Position numbers and translations under genes: made by a program | Part shown: piece after piece, positions 1-7,874 of the stretch | Position numbering within the stretch: the first letter of the stretch is position 1 | Layout: each line of letters starts with the position of its first letter | The notes under the pieces: model-generated | Told to the model about the DNA's origin: nothing | The model's input: the letters and a program-made list of their open reading frames with translations, nothing else | Database searches by the model: none | Source of the DNA: Rudaea sp. | GTDB lineage: Bacteria > Pseudomonadota > Gammaproteobacteria > Xanthomonadales > Rhodanobacteraceae | Direction: 5' to 3' | DNA length: 17,452 nt | Assembly: GCA_025934455.1 (NCBI GenBank) | Contig: JAICYA010000007.1 | Span: forward strand, 1 to 17,452

Positions 1-44
1 ATGTGCGCGCGATCGATTACTCCATGCGCGTCGTGCTGTAGTCG

Positions 45-623
45 TTACTTCATCTGCGAAGCAGCGAAATCCCAATTGACCAGATTCCAGAACGCTTCGA
101 CGTACTTCGGCCGCGCGTTGCGGTAGTCGATATAGTAGGCGTGTTCCCAGACATCGCAGGTCAGCAGCGGACGATCGGCGCCGGTGATCGGCGTCGCCGC
201 GTTCGATGTGCTGACGATGCCGAGCGAGCCATCCGCGCGCTGCACCAGCCAGGCCCAGCCCGAGCCGAACGTGCCGGCGGCGAGCTTGCTGAAATCGTCC
301 TTGAACTGGGTGAAGCCGCCGAATGCCTTCTTGATCGCGTCGGCGAGCTTGCCGGACGGTTCGCCGCCGCCTTTCGGAGCAAGACTGTTCCAGTAGAACG
401 TGTGGTTCCAGATTTGCGCGGCGTTGTTGAACATGCCGCCTTGCGCCTTCTTGACGATGGACACCAGGTCCATGGCCTCGAATTCGGTGCCCTTGATCAG
501 GTTGTTGAGGTTGGTCACGTAGGCCTGGTGGTGCTTGCCGTAGTGATAGTCAATGGTTTCGGCCGAAATATGCGGTGCCAGTGCGTCGCGCGCGTAGGGC
601 AGGGCAGGAAGTTCGATGGCCAT
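45..623 (-). CDS. sodB: Superoxide dismutase, Fe type
   Basis: Cytoplasmic enzyme that converts superoxide to oxygen and hydrogen peroxide. The 192-residue protein has the normal length for bacterial Fe-SOD. The four metal ligands are in their canonical places: His27 (YHYGKHH), His74 (WNHTFYW), Asp157 and His161 (CDVWEHAYY). The second-sphere glutamine is in the N-terminal half (Q70 in AAQIWNH), with a VSTSNA segment in the C-terminal half. This arrangement favours iron over manganese. The ATG at 623 is preceded by a clear AGGAG ribosome binding site. The gene is divergent from grxD and shares a 98-bp upstream region with it. No signal peptide is seen. The family call is very secure; the metal preference is inferred from the Gln position. 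Confidence 0.97.
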   Translation of the reverse strand: MAIELPALPYARDALAPHISAETIDYHYGKHHQAYVTNLNNLIKGTEFEAMDLVSIVKKAQGGMFNNAAQIWNHTFYWNSLAPKGGGEPSGKLADAIKKAFGGFTQFKDDFSKLAAGTFGSGWAWLVQRADGSLGIVSTSNAATPITGADRPLLTCDVWEHAYYIDYRNARPKYVEAFWNLVNWDFAASQMK

Positions 624-653
624 GGCGTTCTCCTTTGATTGAACCGACCATCA

Positions 654-659
654 AGTATA
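654..659 (-). promoter_or_regulatory. Probable -10 element of sodB
   Basis: On the minus strand a TATACT hexamer lies about 31 nt upstream of the sodB start codon. It would give a 5' leader of roughly 24 nt containing the AGGAG site. No convincing -35 hexamer is seen 16-18 nt upstream, so the assignment rests on the -10 alone. Confidence 0.4.
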
Positions 660-672
660 CGCGCCGCACTGC

Positions 673-678
673 TACAAT
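673..678 (+). promoter_or_regulatory. Probable -10 element of grxD
   Basis: TACAAT on the plus strand, about 44 nt upstream of the grxD ATG. It lies in the shared sodB/grxD intergenic region, roughly 15-20 bp from the oppositely oriented sodB -10. No good -35 is visible at standard spacing, so confidence is modest. Confidence 0.35.
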
Positions 679-721
679 GCGCAGCATCGGCGCGGATGTC
701 CCGCGCAGTCTGCCGTGACCC

Positions 722-1039
722 ATGGACACCATCGAACGCATCAAGCAAACCGTGCAATCCAGTCCCATCGTGCTCTTCATGAAAGGCACGCCGCAGTTCC
801 CGATGTGCGGGTTTTCCAGCCGCACCGCGCAGGCGCTCAAGGCGGTCGGCGCGGAGTACGCCTCGGTGAACGTGCTCGAGGATCCCGAAGTGCGCGCGAA
901 CCTGCCGCACTATTCCAACTGGCCGACGTTTCCGCAGTTGTTCATCAACGGCGAACTGATCGGTGGCTGCGACATCACGCTGGAACTCTACGAGAGCGGC
1001 GAACTCGAGCGCATGGTCAAGGAAGCGAAAAAGGCCTGA
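722..1039 (+). CDS. grxD: Monothiol glutaredoxin, Grx4/Grx5 type
   Basis: Small cytoplasmic monothiol glutaredoxin of 105 residues that binds and delivers [2Fe-2S] clusters and works with BolA-family proteins. The active-site CGFS tetrapeptide is at residues 29-32. It is preceded by the KGTP loop (21-24) and followed by the WPTFPQLFINGELIGGCDI block that binds glutathione. The length matches E. coli GrxD closely. The ATG at 722 has no strong Shine-Dalgarno sequence, but the frame and N-terminus fit the family. The next gene starts 7 nt after the stop, so the two are probably co-transcribed. A BolA-family partner (ibaG) is present elsewhere in this window. The assignment is secure. Confidence 0.96.
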   Translation: MDTIERIKQTVQSSPIVLFMKGTPQFPMCGFSSRTAQALKAVGAEYASVNVLEDPEVRANLPHYSNWPTFPQLFINGELIGGCDITLELYESGELERMVKEAKKA

Positions 1040-1046
1040 TTCGCGC

Positions 1047-1808
1047 ATGTCTGCATCGACTGGTGCGCGCCTGCCAGCGGACTGGCAGGCGCCGTCCGAC
1101 TATTTGCGCGAGCGCGTCGTGCTCGTTGCCGGTGCGGCCGGCGGCTTGGGCCGTGCCAGCGCACGCGCCTGCGCGCGCGCTGGCGCGAGCGTGGTCCTGC
1201 TCGGCCGGCGCATTGCGCGGCTGGAAAAAGTCTACGACGAAATACTCGCGCTGAAGGCCGCGAAGCCGGCGCTGTATCCGCTGGATCTCGCTGGCGCCAC
1301 GCCGCGCGACTACGCGGAATTGGCGGCCACGATCGAACGCGAATTCGGCCGCCTCGACGGCATCGTCCACGCGGCCGCGCATTTCCAAGACCTGCGACCG
1401 GCCGCGGATATCGAAGCCGACGACTGGCTGCGCGGCATGCACGTCAATGTATCCGCGCCGTTCCTGCTCACGCAGGCGTGCCTGCCGTTGCTGCGCGAAG
1501 CGAAGCAGGCGAGTGTCGTGTTCGTGCTCGACGATCTGGCACGCATGGGTCGCGCCTACTGGGGCGCTTATGGCGTGGCCAAGCACGCACTGGCAGGCCT
1601 GGTTTCGATTCTGCGCGATGAATGGGAATCCACGCCCGTGCGCGCGCATGCGCTGCTGCCCGCGCCGATGCGCACGCCCCTGCGCGGAACGGCCTATTTC
1701 GGCGAGAACGCACTCGAGGTGCCCTTGCCCGATGCTGCCGCGAACGCGGTGGTTTATCTGCTCGGCGATGAAGGCGCGGCAGTGCAGGCGACTATGGATT
1801 TGCGTTGA
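1047..1808 (+). CDS. Short-chain dehydrogenase/reductase, YciK-like
   Basis: 253-residue classical SDR-fold protein, closest in my reading to E. coli YciK. The Rossmann nucleotide-binding motif appears as AGAAGGLG (residues 28-35), with Ala replacing the usual first Thr. The active-site YxxxK is present as Y175-GVA-K179, and an N(V)S motif follows at 134-136. The residue 13 positions before the catalytic Tyr, normally Ser, is Asp162 (in FVLDDLARMG). Catalysis may therefore be altered or lost. I chose the ATG at 1047 because it lies just after the grxD stop and aligns with the family N-terminus; the open frame extends further upstream only inside grxD. Substrate is unknown. It probably forms an operon with grxD. 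Confidence 0.88.
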   Translation: MSASTGARLPADWQAPSDYLRERVVLVAGAAGGLGRASARACARAGASVVLLGRRIARLEKVYDEILALKAAKPALYPLDLAGATPRDYAELAATIEREFGRLDGIVHAAAHFQDLRPAADIEADDWLRGMHVNVSAPFLLTQACLPLLREAKQASVVFVLDDLARMGRAYWGAYGVAKHALAGLVSILRDEWESTPVRAHALLPAPMRTPLRGTAYFGENALEVPLPDAAANAVVYLLGDEGAAVQATMDLR

Positions 1809-1816
1809 GCGCGTTG

Positions 1817-1825
1817 TGATATAAA
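1817..1825 (+). promoter_or_regulatory. Extended -10 promoter of yhgN
   Basis: TGATATAAA, an extended -10 (TGn plus TATAAA), lies 9 nt after the SDR stop codon. A start near 1832 would leave a leader of about 22 nt containing the GAGGGG ribosome binding site. The -35 region is weak (TTGCGT at 1800-1805 is spaced too closely). Confidence 0.5.
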
Positions 1826-1853
1826 ACGCGGCATCCGTTTCGAGGGGCGCATC

Positions 1854-2459
1854 GTGGAACACAGTTTGAGCACGCTGTCGGCGGGCGTCCTGCTGTTTCT
1901 GATCCTGGATCCGCTCGGCAACATCCCGTTGTTCCTGAGCTTGCTCAAGAACGTGGCACCGGAACGCCGGCGCCGCGTGCTCGTGCGCGAATTGCTGATC
2001 GCGCTGGCGGTTTTGTTCGCGTTCCTGTTCGGCGGCGGCTATGTTCTTTCCGCGCTGCAATTGCGCACCGAGTCGGTCAGCATTGCCGGCGGCATCGTGC
2101 TGTTCCTGATCGGCGTGAAGATGATATTCCCGCCGCGCGAGGGCGGCATTTTCGGCGGCGCGACCGGCATGGAACCCTTCATCGTGCCGATGGCCATACC
2201 CGGCGTAGCCGGGCCATCGGCCATGGCCGCGTTGATGCTGCTGACCAATTCGCATCCGGGGCGTACCGCTGACTGGAGCATCGCGCTGTTCTGCGCCTGG
2301 TTCGCCACGGCGGTGATCCTGCTGTCGTCGACGTACCTGTTCCGCTGGCTCGGCGCCAGTGTGCTGACGGCCCTGGAGCGGCTGACTGGCATGCTTCTCG
2401 TCGCACTTTCGGTACAGATGTTCCTGGATGGCGTGGTCGTGTACCTGGGCAAACACTAA
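1854..2459 (+). CDS. yhgN: MarC/YhgN-family integral membrane protein
   Basis: 201-residue inner-membrane protein with about six hydrophobic segments, close in length and sequence to E. coli YhgN (197 residues). Family landmarks visible are the DPLGNIPLFLSLL motif near the N-terminus (residues 19-31) and the EPFIVPMAIPGVAGP block in the middle. ALERLTGMLLV and QMFLDG lie near the C-terminus. The start is GTG at 1854, chosen because a GAGGGG ribosome binding site lies at 1842-1847 and the N-terminus then matches the family. The physiological role is unclear: the MarC name refers to the mar locus, but a role in multidrug resistance has not held up. It has its own likely promoter and no obvious terminator after it. 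Confidence 0.93.
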   Translation: MEHSLSTLSAGVLLFLILDPLGNIPLFLSLLKNVAPERRRRVLVRELLIALAVLFAFLFGGGYVLSALQLRTESVSIAGGIVLFLIGVKMIFPPREGGIFGGATGMEPFIVPMAIPGVAGPSAMAALMLLTNSHPGRTADWSIALFCAWFATAVILLSSTYLFRWLGASVLTALERLTGMLLVALSVQMFLDGVVVYLGKH

Positions 2460-2527
2460 CCCGTAACAGCTCTGTCACGACCCCCGGCTAGATTTGTTCA
2501 GGCCTTGTGCGCAAATTCTTTGGATTT

Positions 2528-2536
2528 TGTTAAACT
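2528..2536 (+). promoter_or_regulatory. Possible extended -10 promoter of the TonB receptor gene
   Basis: TGTTAAACT fits TGn-TAAACT. It would place the transcript start near 2543 and give a leader of about 118 nt before the receptor start codon. The only -35-like hexamer is TTGTGC at 2505-2510, which is too far away (20-nt spacer), so this is tentative. Confidence 0.35.
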
Positions 2537-2577
2537 GATCTGAAGCGGGGGCCGGGAATTCCGCTCTGGGGTAAACC

Positions 2578-2649
2578 ATGTCTGGGTTGCTGCGGGCATC
2601 GCAAACTGCAGCAGTACGGGAATATGCCGTTAGTTTCGGTATTCAGTGA
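2578..2649 (+). CDS. Possible 23-codon leader ORF upstream of the TonB receptor
   Basis: A small frame starts with ATG at 2578 and ends with TGA at 2647-2649. It encodes a 23-residue peptide (begins MSGLLRASQ, ends VSFGIQ). A GGGG stretch at 2568-2571 sits six nt before its ATG, an acceptable ribosome binding site. Its stop codon overlaps the GAGGGG ribosome binding site of the receptor gene, whose ATG is 11 nt further on. This geometry would allow translational coupling or leader-peptide control. No similarity is recognised, and it could be a chance frame in a leader. No signal peptide or membrane segment is apparent. Confidence 0.3.
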   Translation: MSGLLRASQTAAVREYAVSFGIQ

Positions 2650-2660
2650 GGGGTATGCAG

Positions 2661-5600
2661 ATGAGTAAGCGATTCGGGATGCAGATTTTGTTCTGGCTGT
2701 TGGCTTCGATGCTGGCCATGTCCAGCGCGTTCGCACAGACCACATCGGCAGGGTTGTCGGGCCGCGTCACCGATGCAGCCGGCAAGCCGGTCGCCGGTGC
2801 GACAGTGCGCATCGTGCACGTGCCGTCCGGCACGGCCTCGGTCACGACCACCGACGTCAATGGCCGCTACATCGCGCAGGGTTTGCGCGTCGGCGGTCCC
2901 TACCATGTCGAAGCCACCGGCAACGGCATCAAGGAAATCGATGCCGACAATGTCTACATCGAACTCGGCCAGGTTGCTACCGCTAATCTGACCGCCGCCG
3001 CAACAACGGAACTGGCAGGCGTGACCGTCACCGCGTCCGCCCTGGACGCGCAGTTCAACGCGGACAACAAGGGCCTGGGCACCAGCATCAGCGGCCGTGC
3101 GCTGGAAACCGCCATCAGCGGCAACCGCTCGCTGGACGATATCGCCCGCCTTGACCCGCGCATCACCGTCACCGACCAGAACGACGGTTCGATCTCCCTG
3201 GCCGGCCAGAACAACCGTTACAACAACATCAGCGTCGACGGCCTGTCGGTGACCGATCCCTTCGGCCTGAACTCCAACGGCCTGGGCTTCACCGGTTCGC
3301 CGATCTCGCCGGACACCATCGCGGCCTACGAGATCAAGGCCACCGATTACGATGCCGCGTTCGACTCGGTCGGCGCGAACATCAACGCCGTCACCAAGTC
3401 GGGTACCAACGAGTTCCATGGTTCGGTGTACGGCGCGTACACCGATGGCGGCAGCATGATCGGCGATAGCCGCAGCGGTGCCAAATACACGGGCTTCGAC
3501 CAGAACAAGACCTACGGCCTGACCGTGGGCGGCCCGATCATCAAGGACAAACTGTTCTTCTTCGCCGGGTACGAGGACCAGAAAGTCACCGGCATTCAGG
3601 GCGTCGGCACCGATGCCGTTTCCAAAGGCGATCTGACCCAGGCACAGGTGGATGCGGTGGCGCAGGCATTCCAGTCCATCGGCATCGATCCGGGCACCAA
3701 TGGCGGCGGTGGCGCCGGCCTGACCCAGGAAGACAAGCGCTCCCTGGCCAAGCTGGACTGGAACATCAACGACAGCCAGCGCGCCAGCTTCACGTACCAG
3801 CGCACCGAGGAGAACCGGCCGACCCCGTACAACGGATACGTGAAGCCCAGCAGCGTCATCCTGTCCAGCGACTTCTACACCGTCTCCAGCAAGACCAACA
3901 ATTATTCCTTCCAGTTGTTCAGCGACTGGACCGATACCTTCAGCACCGAGTTCAAGCTCGGCTACCAGAAGTACGACAACACCAACGGCGCAGCCAAGAA
4001 CCAGCCTGAGGTCTACGCCTGCTTTACGGCGACGGCCGCCAACTGCCCCAACTATGCCGGCAGCATTCCCAGCAGCGTCGACTGGGTCATCGCGGGCGAG
4101 GATCGCTTCCGCCACGAGAACTCGATCGCCAGTAAACGCCTCAACGGCACCCTGGCCGGTACCTGGCACCTGGGCGACCACGTCGTCAAGGCCGGTTTCG
4201 ACTACCTGAGCAACAAGACGGCCGATGTTTTCGGCCAGTTGCTGCACGGCTCCTACGGGTTCTACGACAAGAACGGCAATGGCACGCCCGCAGACGAGAT
4301 TGCCGCCGGCAACTACGGCACCTATGTCGTGAACATCCTGCCGACCGGCGTCACCCTGGGCGATAGCGCTGGTACCTGGAAGTACACCCAGATCAGTCCG
4401 TTCGTGCAGGATACCTGGCAGGCCACCGATCGGCTTTCGCTGACTTACGGCGTGCGCATCGACATGCCGGACTCCGACCACGCGCCACCGGTCGCGATCG
4501 ACCCGGCAACCGGCAAGAGCTATTGGGAAGAGCGCTTCGGCTACGCCCCCAACACCGCGCTGGGCAGCAAGAACTCGGTCATCGAGCCGCGCATCGCCTT
4601 CAACTACAACTTCGACACCGCGCTGCGGATGCAGTTGCATGGCGGCGTGGGCCTGTTCCAGAGCTTGCCGCCCACGGTGTGGCTGTCCAACCCGTACATC
4701 AACAATGGCGTGGTCGGCACGAAGCAGTACCGCAGCACGAATCCGGCAAACGACCCCTTTAGCCCGGATCCGTACAACCAGCCGGGTCCTGGATCCCTCC
4801 AGTCCGGCATTTGTACGGCTTCGGCCAACTGCCAGATCGACACCCTCGATCCGAACTTCAAGCTGCCGACGTCGCTGAAGTTCAACTTGGCGTTCGACTC
4901 CGAATTGCCGTGGTGGGGCCTGGTCGGTTCGGCCGAGTACATGATGATCAAGTCCGACGACGCCATCGCCTATCTCGCGCCGAACTTCGGCGTGCCGAAC
5001 GGCAAATTGCCGGATGGACGCAATTCGTACTGGAAGACTGCCGTCACTTCCGGCACCGGCACCAACTTCGGCGCCTATCCCGAGTTCAATACCCGGTCCA
5101 CCGAGTTGACCAATACCAGCCAGGGCATGAGCAATTCGATTACCCTGGCGGTGAGCAAGCCCTGGGACAACGGCTTGAGCGGTACCGTCAGCGCGACCTT
5201 CGCCCATGCCACCGATATCAACCCGGGCACCAGTTCGCAGGCGTACTCGAACTTCAACTACAACGCGCGCATCGACCCGAACGAGATCGTCGCGGCGCCG
5301 TCGCGCTTCAACATCCCGTTGTCGTTCAAGGCGGCGTTGAACTGGGATCACGCGTTCTTCGGTGACAACAAGACCACGGCATCGTTGTTCTACAGCGGCC
5401 ACAGCGGCCTGCCCTACAGCTGGATCTTCGGCAGCGACGTGAATGGCGACTCCTTGTCCACAGATGATCTGGCCTACATCCCGCTGAAAAACGACCCGCG
5501 CGTGAGCTACGGCAACGCCACCCAGGCGCAGGTCGATGCCTTCAATGCCTATATCGACAGCAACTCCTACCTGAGCAAGCACCGCGGACAGATCGCCGCG

Positions 5601-5927
5601 CGCAATGCCTCGAACGCGCCGTGGGTGAACCAGCTCGACCTGGGCCTGCAGCAGGAACTGCCGGGCTTCTTCGGCAAGGACAAGTTCGTCGTGCGCATGG
5701 ACATCTACAACTTCCTCAATCTGCTCAACAAGAAGTGGGGCGACGTGGACAACGCCGGTTTCTTCGGCACGCGCTACCTCGTCTCCTCCGCGTCCGTGGC
5801 CAATGGCCAGTACGTCTACAACTTGAGCAAGCCGCCGCAGGATTTCACCTTGTACGACAGCTACACCAATCCGTCGCGCGTGGTTTCCCGTTGGCAGATC
5901 CTGCTGACCTTGCGCTACAAGTTCTAA
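2661..5927 (+). CDS. Oar-like TonB-dependent outer-membrane receptor
   Basis: 1088-residue outer-membrane protein of the TonB-dependent receptor superfamily, with an N-terminal carboxypeptidase-regulatory-like domain as in Myxococcus Oar and many xanthomonad receptors. A signal peptide spans residues 1-25 (cleavage AFA|QT). A beta-sandwich domain with GLSGRVTDAAGKPVAGATV and TDVNGRYIAQGL motifs follows (about 30-90). Next comes a plug domain that includes SLDDIARLDPRITV and VDGLSVTDPFG, then a long beta-barrel ending in a terminal aromatic (LLTLRYKF). Such receptors import or bind large substrates using TonB energy; the substrate cannot be told here. I chose ATG 2661 because GAGGGG lies seven nt upstream. 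In-frame GTG 2646 and ATG 2655 overlap or crowd that site. The gene is monocistronic, ending in a strong terminator. Confidence 0.93.
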   Translation: MSKRFGMQILFWLLASMLAMSSAFAQTTSAGLSGRVTDAAGKPVAGATVRIVHVPSGTASVTTTDVNGRYIAQGLRVGGPYHVEATGNGIKEIDADNVYIELGQVATANLTAAATTELAGVTVTASALDAQFNADNKGLGTSISGRALETAISGNRSLDDIARLDPRITVTDQNDGSISLAGQNNRYNNISVDGLSVTDPFGLNSNGLGFTGSPISPDTIAAYEIKATDYDAAFDSVGANINAVTKSGTNEFHGSVYGAYTDGGSMIGDSRSGAKYTGFDQNKTYGLTVGGPIIKDKLFFFAGYEDQKVTGIQGVGTDAVSKGDLTQAQVDAVAQAFQSIGIDPGTNGGGGAGLTQEDKRSLAKLDWNINDSQRASFTYQRTEENRPTPYNGYVKPSSVILSSDFYTVSSKTNNYSFQLFSDWTDTFSTEFKLGYQKYDNTNGAAKNQPEVYACFTATAANCPNYAGSIPSSVDWVIAGEDRFRHENSIASKRLNGTLAGTWHLGDHVVKAGFDYLSNKTADVFGQLLHGSYGFYDKNGNGTPADEIAAGNYGTYVVNILPTGVTLGDSAGTWKYTQISPFVQDTWQATDRLSLTYGVRIDMPDSDHAPPVAIDPATGKSYWEERFGYAPNTALGSKNSVIEPRIAFNYNFDTALRMQLHGGVGLFQSLPPTVWLSNPYINNGVVGTKQYRSTNPANDPFSPDPYNQPGPGSLQSGICTASANCQIDTLDPNFKLPTSLKFNLAFDSELPWWGLVGSAEYMMIKSDDAIAYLAPNFGVPNGKLPDGRNSYWKTAVTSGTGTNFGAYPEFNTRSTELTNTSQGMSNSITLAVSKPWDNGLSGTVSATFAHATDINPGTSSQAYSNFNYNARIDPNEIVAAPSRFNIPLSFKAALNWDHAFFGDNKTTASLFYSGHSGLPYSWIFGSDVNGDSLSTDDLAYIPLKNDPRVSYGNATQAQVDAFNAYIDSNSYLSKHRGQIAARNASNAPWVNQLDLGLQQELPGFFGKDKFVVRMDIYNFLNLLNKKWGDVDNAGFFGTRYLVSSASVANGQYVYNLSKPPQDFTLYDSYTNPSRVVSRWQILLTLRYKF

Positions 5928-5950
5928 ACGCGTCGCATCGGCAATACCCG

Positions 5951-5982
5951 AACCGGCGCCCGCGAGGGCGCCGGTTTTTTTT
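5951..5982 (+). terminator. Intrinsic terminator of the TonB receptor gene
   Basis: A perfect 11-bp inverted repeat (AACCGGCGCCC / GGGCGCCGGTT) closes a GCGA tetraloop. It runs into eight consecutive T residues at 5975-5982. It lies 23 nt after the receptor stop codon. This is a textbook rho-independent terminator on the plus strand. Confidence 0.95.
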
Positions 5983-5986
5983 CGGT

Positions 5987-5992
5987 TACACT
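5987..5992 (+). promoter_or_regulatory. Possible -10 element for a leaderless ppnN transcript
   Basis: TACACT lies between the terminator T-tract and the ppnN ATG at 6000. A start site seven or eight nt downstream would fall on the A of that ATG, giving a leaderless mRNA. No Shine-Dalgarno sequence precedes the ATG, which fits this idea. The -35 position would fall inside the terminator stem and shows no consensus. Confidence 0.3.
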
Positions 5993-5999
5993 TCCTGAC

Positions 6000-7388
6000 A
6001 TGAACAGACAAACTCAAACCACGAAACTTCCCACCGTCAACGCCCGCATCGCGCCGGTTGCCGGCATGGATGTACTTTCACGCAACGAAGTCACCCGCCT
6101 GCGCGACGCCAGCCAAGGCGGCCTCAATGCCCTGCTGCGCCGTTGCGCGCTGGCGGTGCTCACCTCCGGCAGCGAAAACGACAACGCCCTCGGCATTTTC
6201 GAAAGCTACCCCGATTTCGAAATCCAGGTGCTGCAACAGGATCGCGGCATCAAGCTGGAGCTGAAGAACGCACCAGCCAGCGCCTTCGTCGACGGCCACA
6301 TCATCCGCGGCATCCACGAACTGCTGTTCGCGGTCGTGCGCGACATCGTCTACGTCGCCAACCAGATCCAGGCTGGGCGCTTCGAACTCGGCGATTCGCA
6401 CGGCATCACCCACGCGGTGTTCGAGATCCTGCGCAATGCGCGCGTGCTCAAGCCGAACCAGGAACCGAACCTGGCGGTGTGCTGGGGCGGGCATTCCATC
6501 TCGCGCACCGAATATGAGTATACGAAGAAGGTCGGCTACGAACTCGGCCTGCGCGGCTTCGACATCTGCACCGGTTGCGGCCCGGGTGCGATGAAGGGGC
6601 CGATGAAGGGTGCGACCATCGCGCACTCCAAGCAGCGCATGCGCTCGCGCCGCTACATCGGCATCACCGAGCCCGGCATCATCGCCGCCGAATCGCCGAA
6701 CGCCATCGTCAACAACCTGGTGATCATGCCGGATATCGAAAAGCGCCTGGAAGCGTTCGTGCGCGCCGGCCATGGCATCATCGTGTTCCCGGGTGGCGTC
6801 GGCACCGCCGAAGAAATCCTGTACCTGCTCGGCATCCTGCTGCATCCGGCGAACGCCGGCATACCCTATCCGCTGGTGTTTTCCGGACCGCGCGAATCGG
6901 CGGCGTATTTCGAACAGATCGATGCGTTCCTGAAGCTCACGCTCGGCAACGACGTGGCCGAGCACTATCGCATCGTCACCGGCGATCCGGCGCAAACGGC
7001 GCGTCTGCTGTCGACGGGCGTGGAAAAAGTGCGCCTGTACCGCCTCGACAACAAGGATGCGTTCTTCTTCAACTGGGCGCTCAACGTCGAACATGCGTTC
7101 CAGCAGCCGTTCCGGCCGACGCACGCGAACATGGCCGGGCTGAATCTGCAGCGCGACCAGCCGCGCCACCTGCTCGCCGCGGACCTGCGCCGGGCGTTCT
7201 CCGGCATCGTCGCCGGCAACGTCAAGGAAGAAGGGCTGCGCGCGATCACCGAGAACGGGCCGTTCGTGATCGACGGCGACCCGGAGATCATGCGTGCCCT
7301 GGATGCGCTGCTGGCGAGTTTCGTCGTGCAACAGCGCATGAAGTTGCCGGGGACGGCCTACGTGCCGTGCTATCGCGTCAAGACGTAA
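6000..7388 (+). CDS. ppnN: Nucleotide 5'-monophosphate nucleosidase PpnN
   Basis: 462-residue cytoplasmic enzyme of the LOG/lysine-decarboxylase-like nucleosidase family (E. coli YgdH/PpnN, 454 residues). It cleaves purine and pyrimidine 5'-monophosphates to free base and ribose 5-phosphate. In E. coli it is a target of (p)ppGpp. Family signatures are CWGGHSISRTEYEYTKK (from residue 161), GCGPGAMKGPMKGA (192-205) and the PGGVGTAEE motif (264-272). The N-terminal segment GMDVLSRNEV and the LAVLTSG block also match PpnN, and this supports the start at 6000. There is no visible ribosome binding site, and the start is only 17 nt past the upstream terminator. The gene converges with hpf. The assignment is strong; ppGpp control is by homology only. 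Confidence 0.94.
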   Translation: MNRQTQTTKLPTVNARIAPVAGMDVLSRNEVTRLRDASQGGLNALLRRCALAVLTSGSENDNALGIFESYPDFEIQVLQQDRGIKLELKNAPASAFVDGHIIRGIHELLFAVVRDIVYVANQIQAGRFELGDSHGITHAVFEILRNARVLKPNQEPNLAVCWGGHSISRTEYEYTKKVGYELGLRGFDICTGCGPGAMKGPMKGATIAHSKQRMRSRRYIGITEPGIIAAESPNAIVNNLVIMPDIEKRLEAFVRAGHGIIVFPGGVGTAEEILYLLGILLHPANAGIPYPLVFSGPRESAAYFEQIDAFLKLTLGNDVAEHYRIVTGDPAQTARLLSTGVEKVRLYRLDNKDAFFFNWALNVEHAFQQPFRPTHANMAGLNLQRDQPRHLLAADLRRAFSGIVAGNVKEEGLRAITENGPFVIDGDPEIMRALDALLASFVVQQRMKLPGTAYVPCYRVKT

Positions 7389-7407
7389 GGCACTGAAAAT
7401 ACCCGCC

Positions 7408-7494
7408 CATCCTGAGCGTAGGCACGGAGCGCCGAAGTCGAAGGATGCTCGACAATGCGCTTCGACTACGCTCGCTATCGCGAGCTACGCCCAG
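7408..7494 (+). repeat. Palindromic intergenic repeat pair (REP-like)
   Basis: Two related copies in inverted orientation fill the gap between the convergent ppnN and hpf genes. Copy one (7408-7447) is framed by CATCCT and AGGATG and contains CTGAGCGTAG and GAAGTCGAAGG. Copy two (7460-7494) begins CTTCGACTACGCTCGC and is a degenerate reverse complement of copy one. It contains a perfect 6-bp hairpin GCTCGC-TATC-GCGAGC at 7470-7485. From memory, similar TGAGCGTAG...AAGTCGAAGGA elements recur between genes in many proteobacteria. Only this pair was noticed in the window. It may act as a bidirectional transcription barrier. Confidence 0.6.
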
Positions 7495-7514
7495 CGCGAA
7501 CGGTATTCGCGAGA

Positions 7515-7841
7515 TTACGCCTGACGTGCCGCCTGGCGCACACTGTCGCGATGGTGATGGGTGAGCTTTTCCTTGAGTTTCTTGACCTGACGGTCGAGTT
7601 TGTCGGCGAGTGCGTCGATCGCGGCATACAGATCGGCAGCTTGGGCGTCGGCATGAATGATCTTGTTGTTCGCGCAATGCAGCGTGGCTTCGGCTTTTTG
7701 CAGCAGCTTTTCCACGCTCAAGGTGACGGTGACGTCGTGCAGATGGTCGAAGTGGCGGACGATGCGTTCGAGCTTGCCGACCGCGTAATCGTGCAGGGCG
7801 GGAGTGACGGCAACCTGATGACCGCTGACATTGATCTGCAT
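7515..7841 (-). CDS. hpf: Ribosome hibernation promoting factor, short form
   Basis: 108-residue protein of the HPF/YfiA family, which binds the 30S subunit in slow growth and promotes inactive 100S ribosome dimers. Typical features are the opening MQINVSGHQVAVTPAL, the KLERIVRHFDHLHDVTV segment and the acidic-then-basic pattern ending in DALADKLDRQVKKLKEKL. The length is that of the short gammaproteobacterial form; no C-terminal dimerisation domain is present. The ATG at 7841 follows a strong GGAGG site. It lies downstream of rpoN, as in many gammaproteobacteria, with a hairpin in the 97-bp gap. It is possibly read from rpoN as well as from its own promoter. Confidence 0.94.
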   Translation of the reverse strand: MQINVSGHQVAVTPALHDYAVGKLERIVRHFDHLHDVTVTLSVEKLLQKAEATLHCANNKIIHADAQAADLYAAIDALADKLDRQVKKLKEKLTHHHRDSVRQAARQA

Positions 7842-7874
7842 AACCTGCCTCCAGAAATTAACGAATGAGACGTC

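Noticed and set aside
2643..6017. A minus-strand open frame of 1124 codons lying antisense to the whole TonB receptor gene.
   Set aside because: It is the mirror of a long GC-rich gene, with low-complexity Val/Gly/Ala/Arg-rich translation and no recognisable domain. The plus strand encodes a complete receptor.
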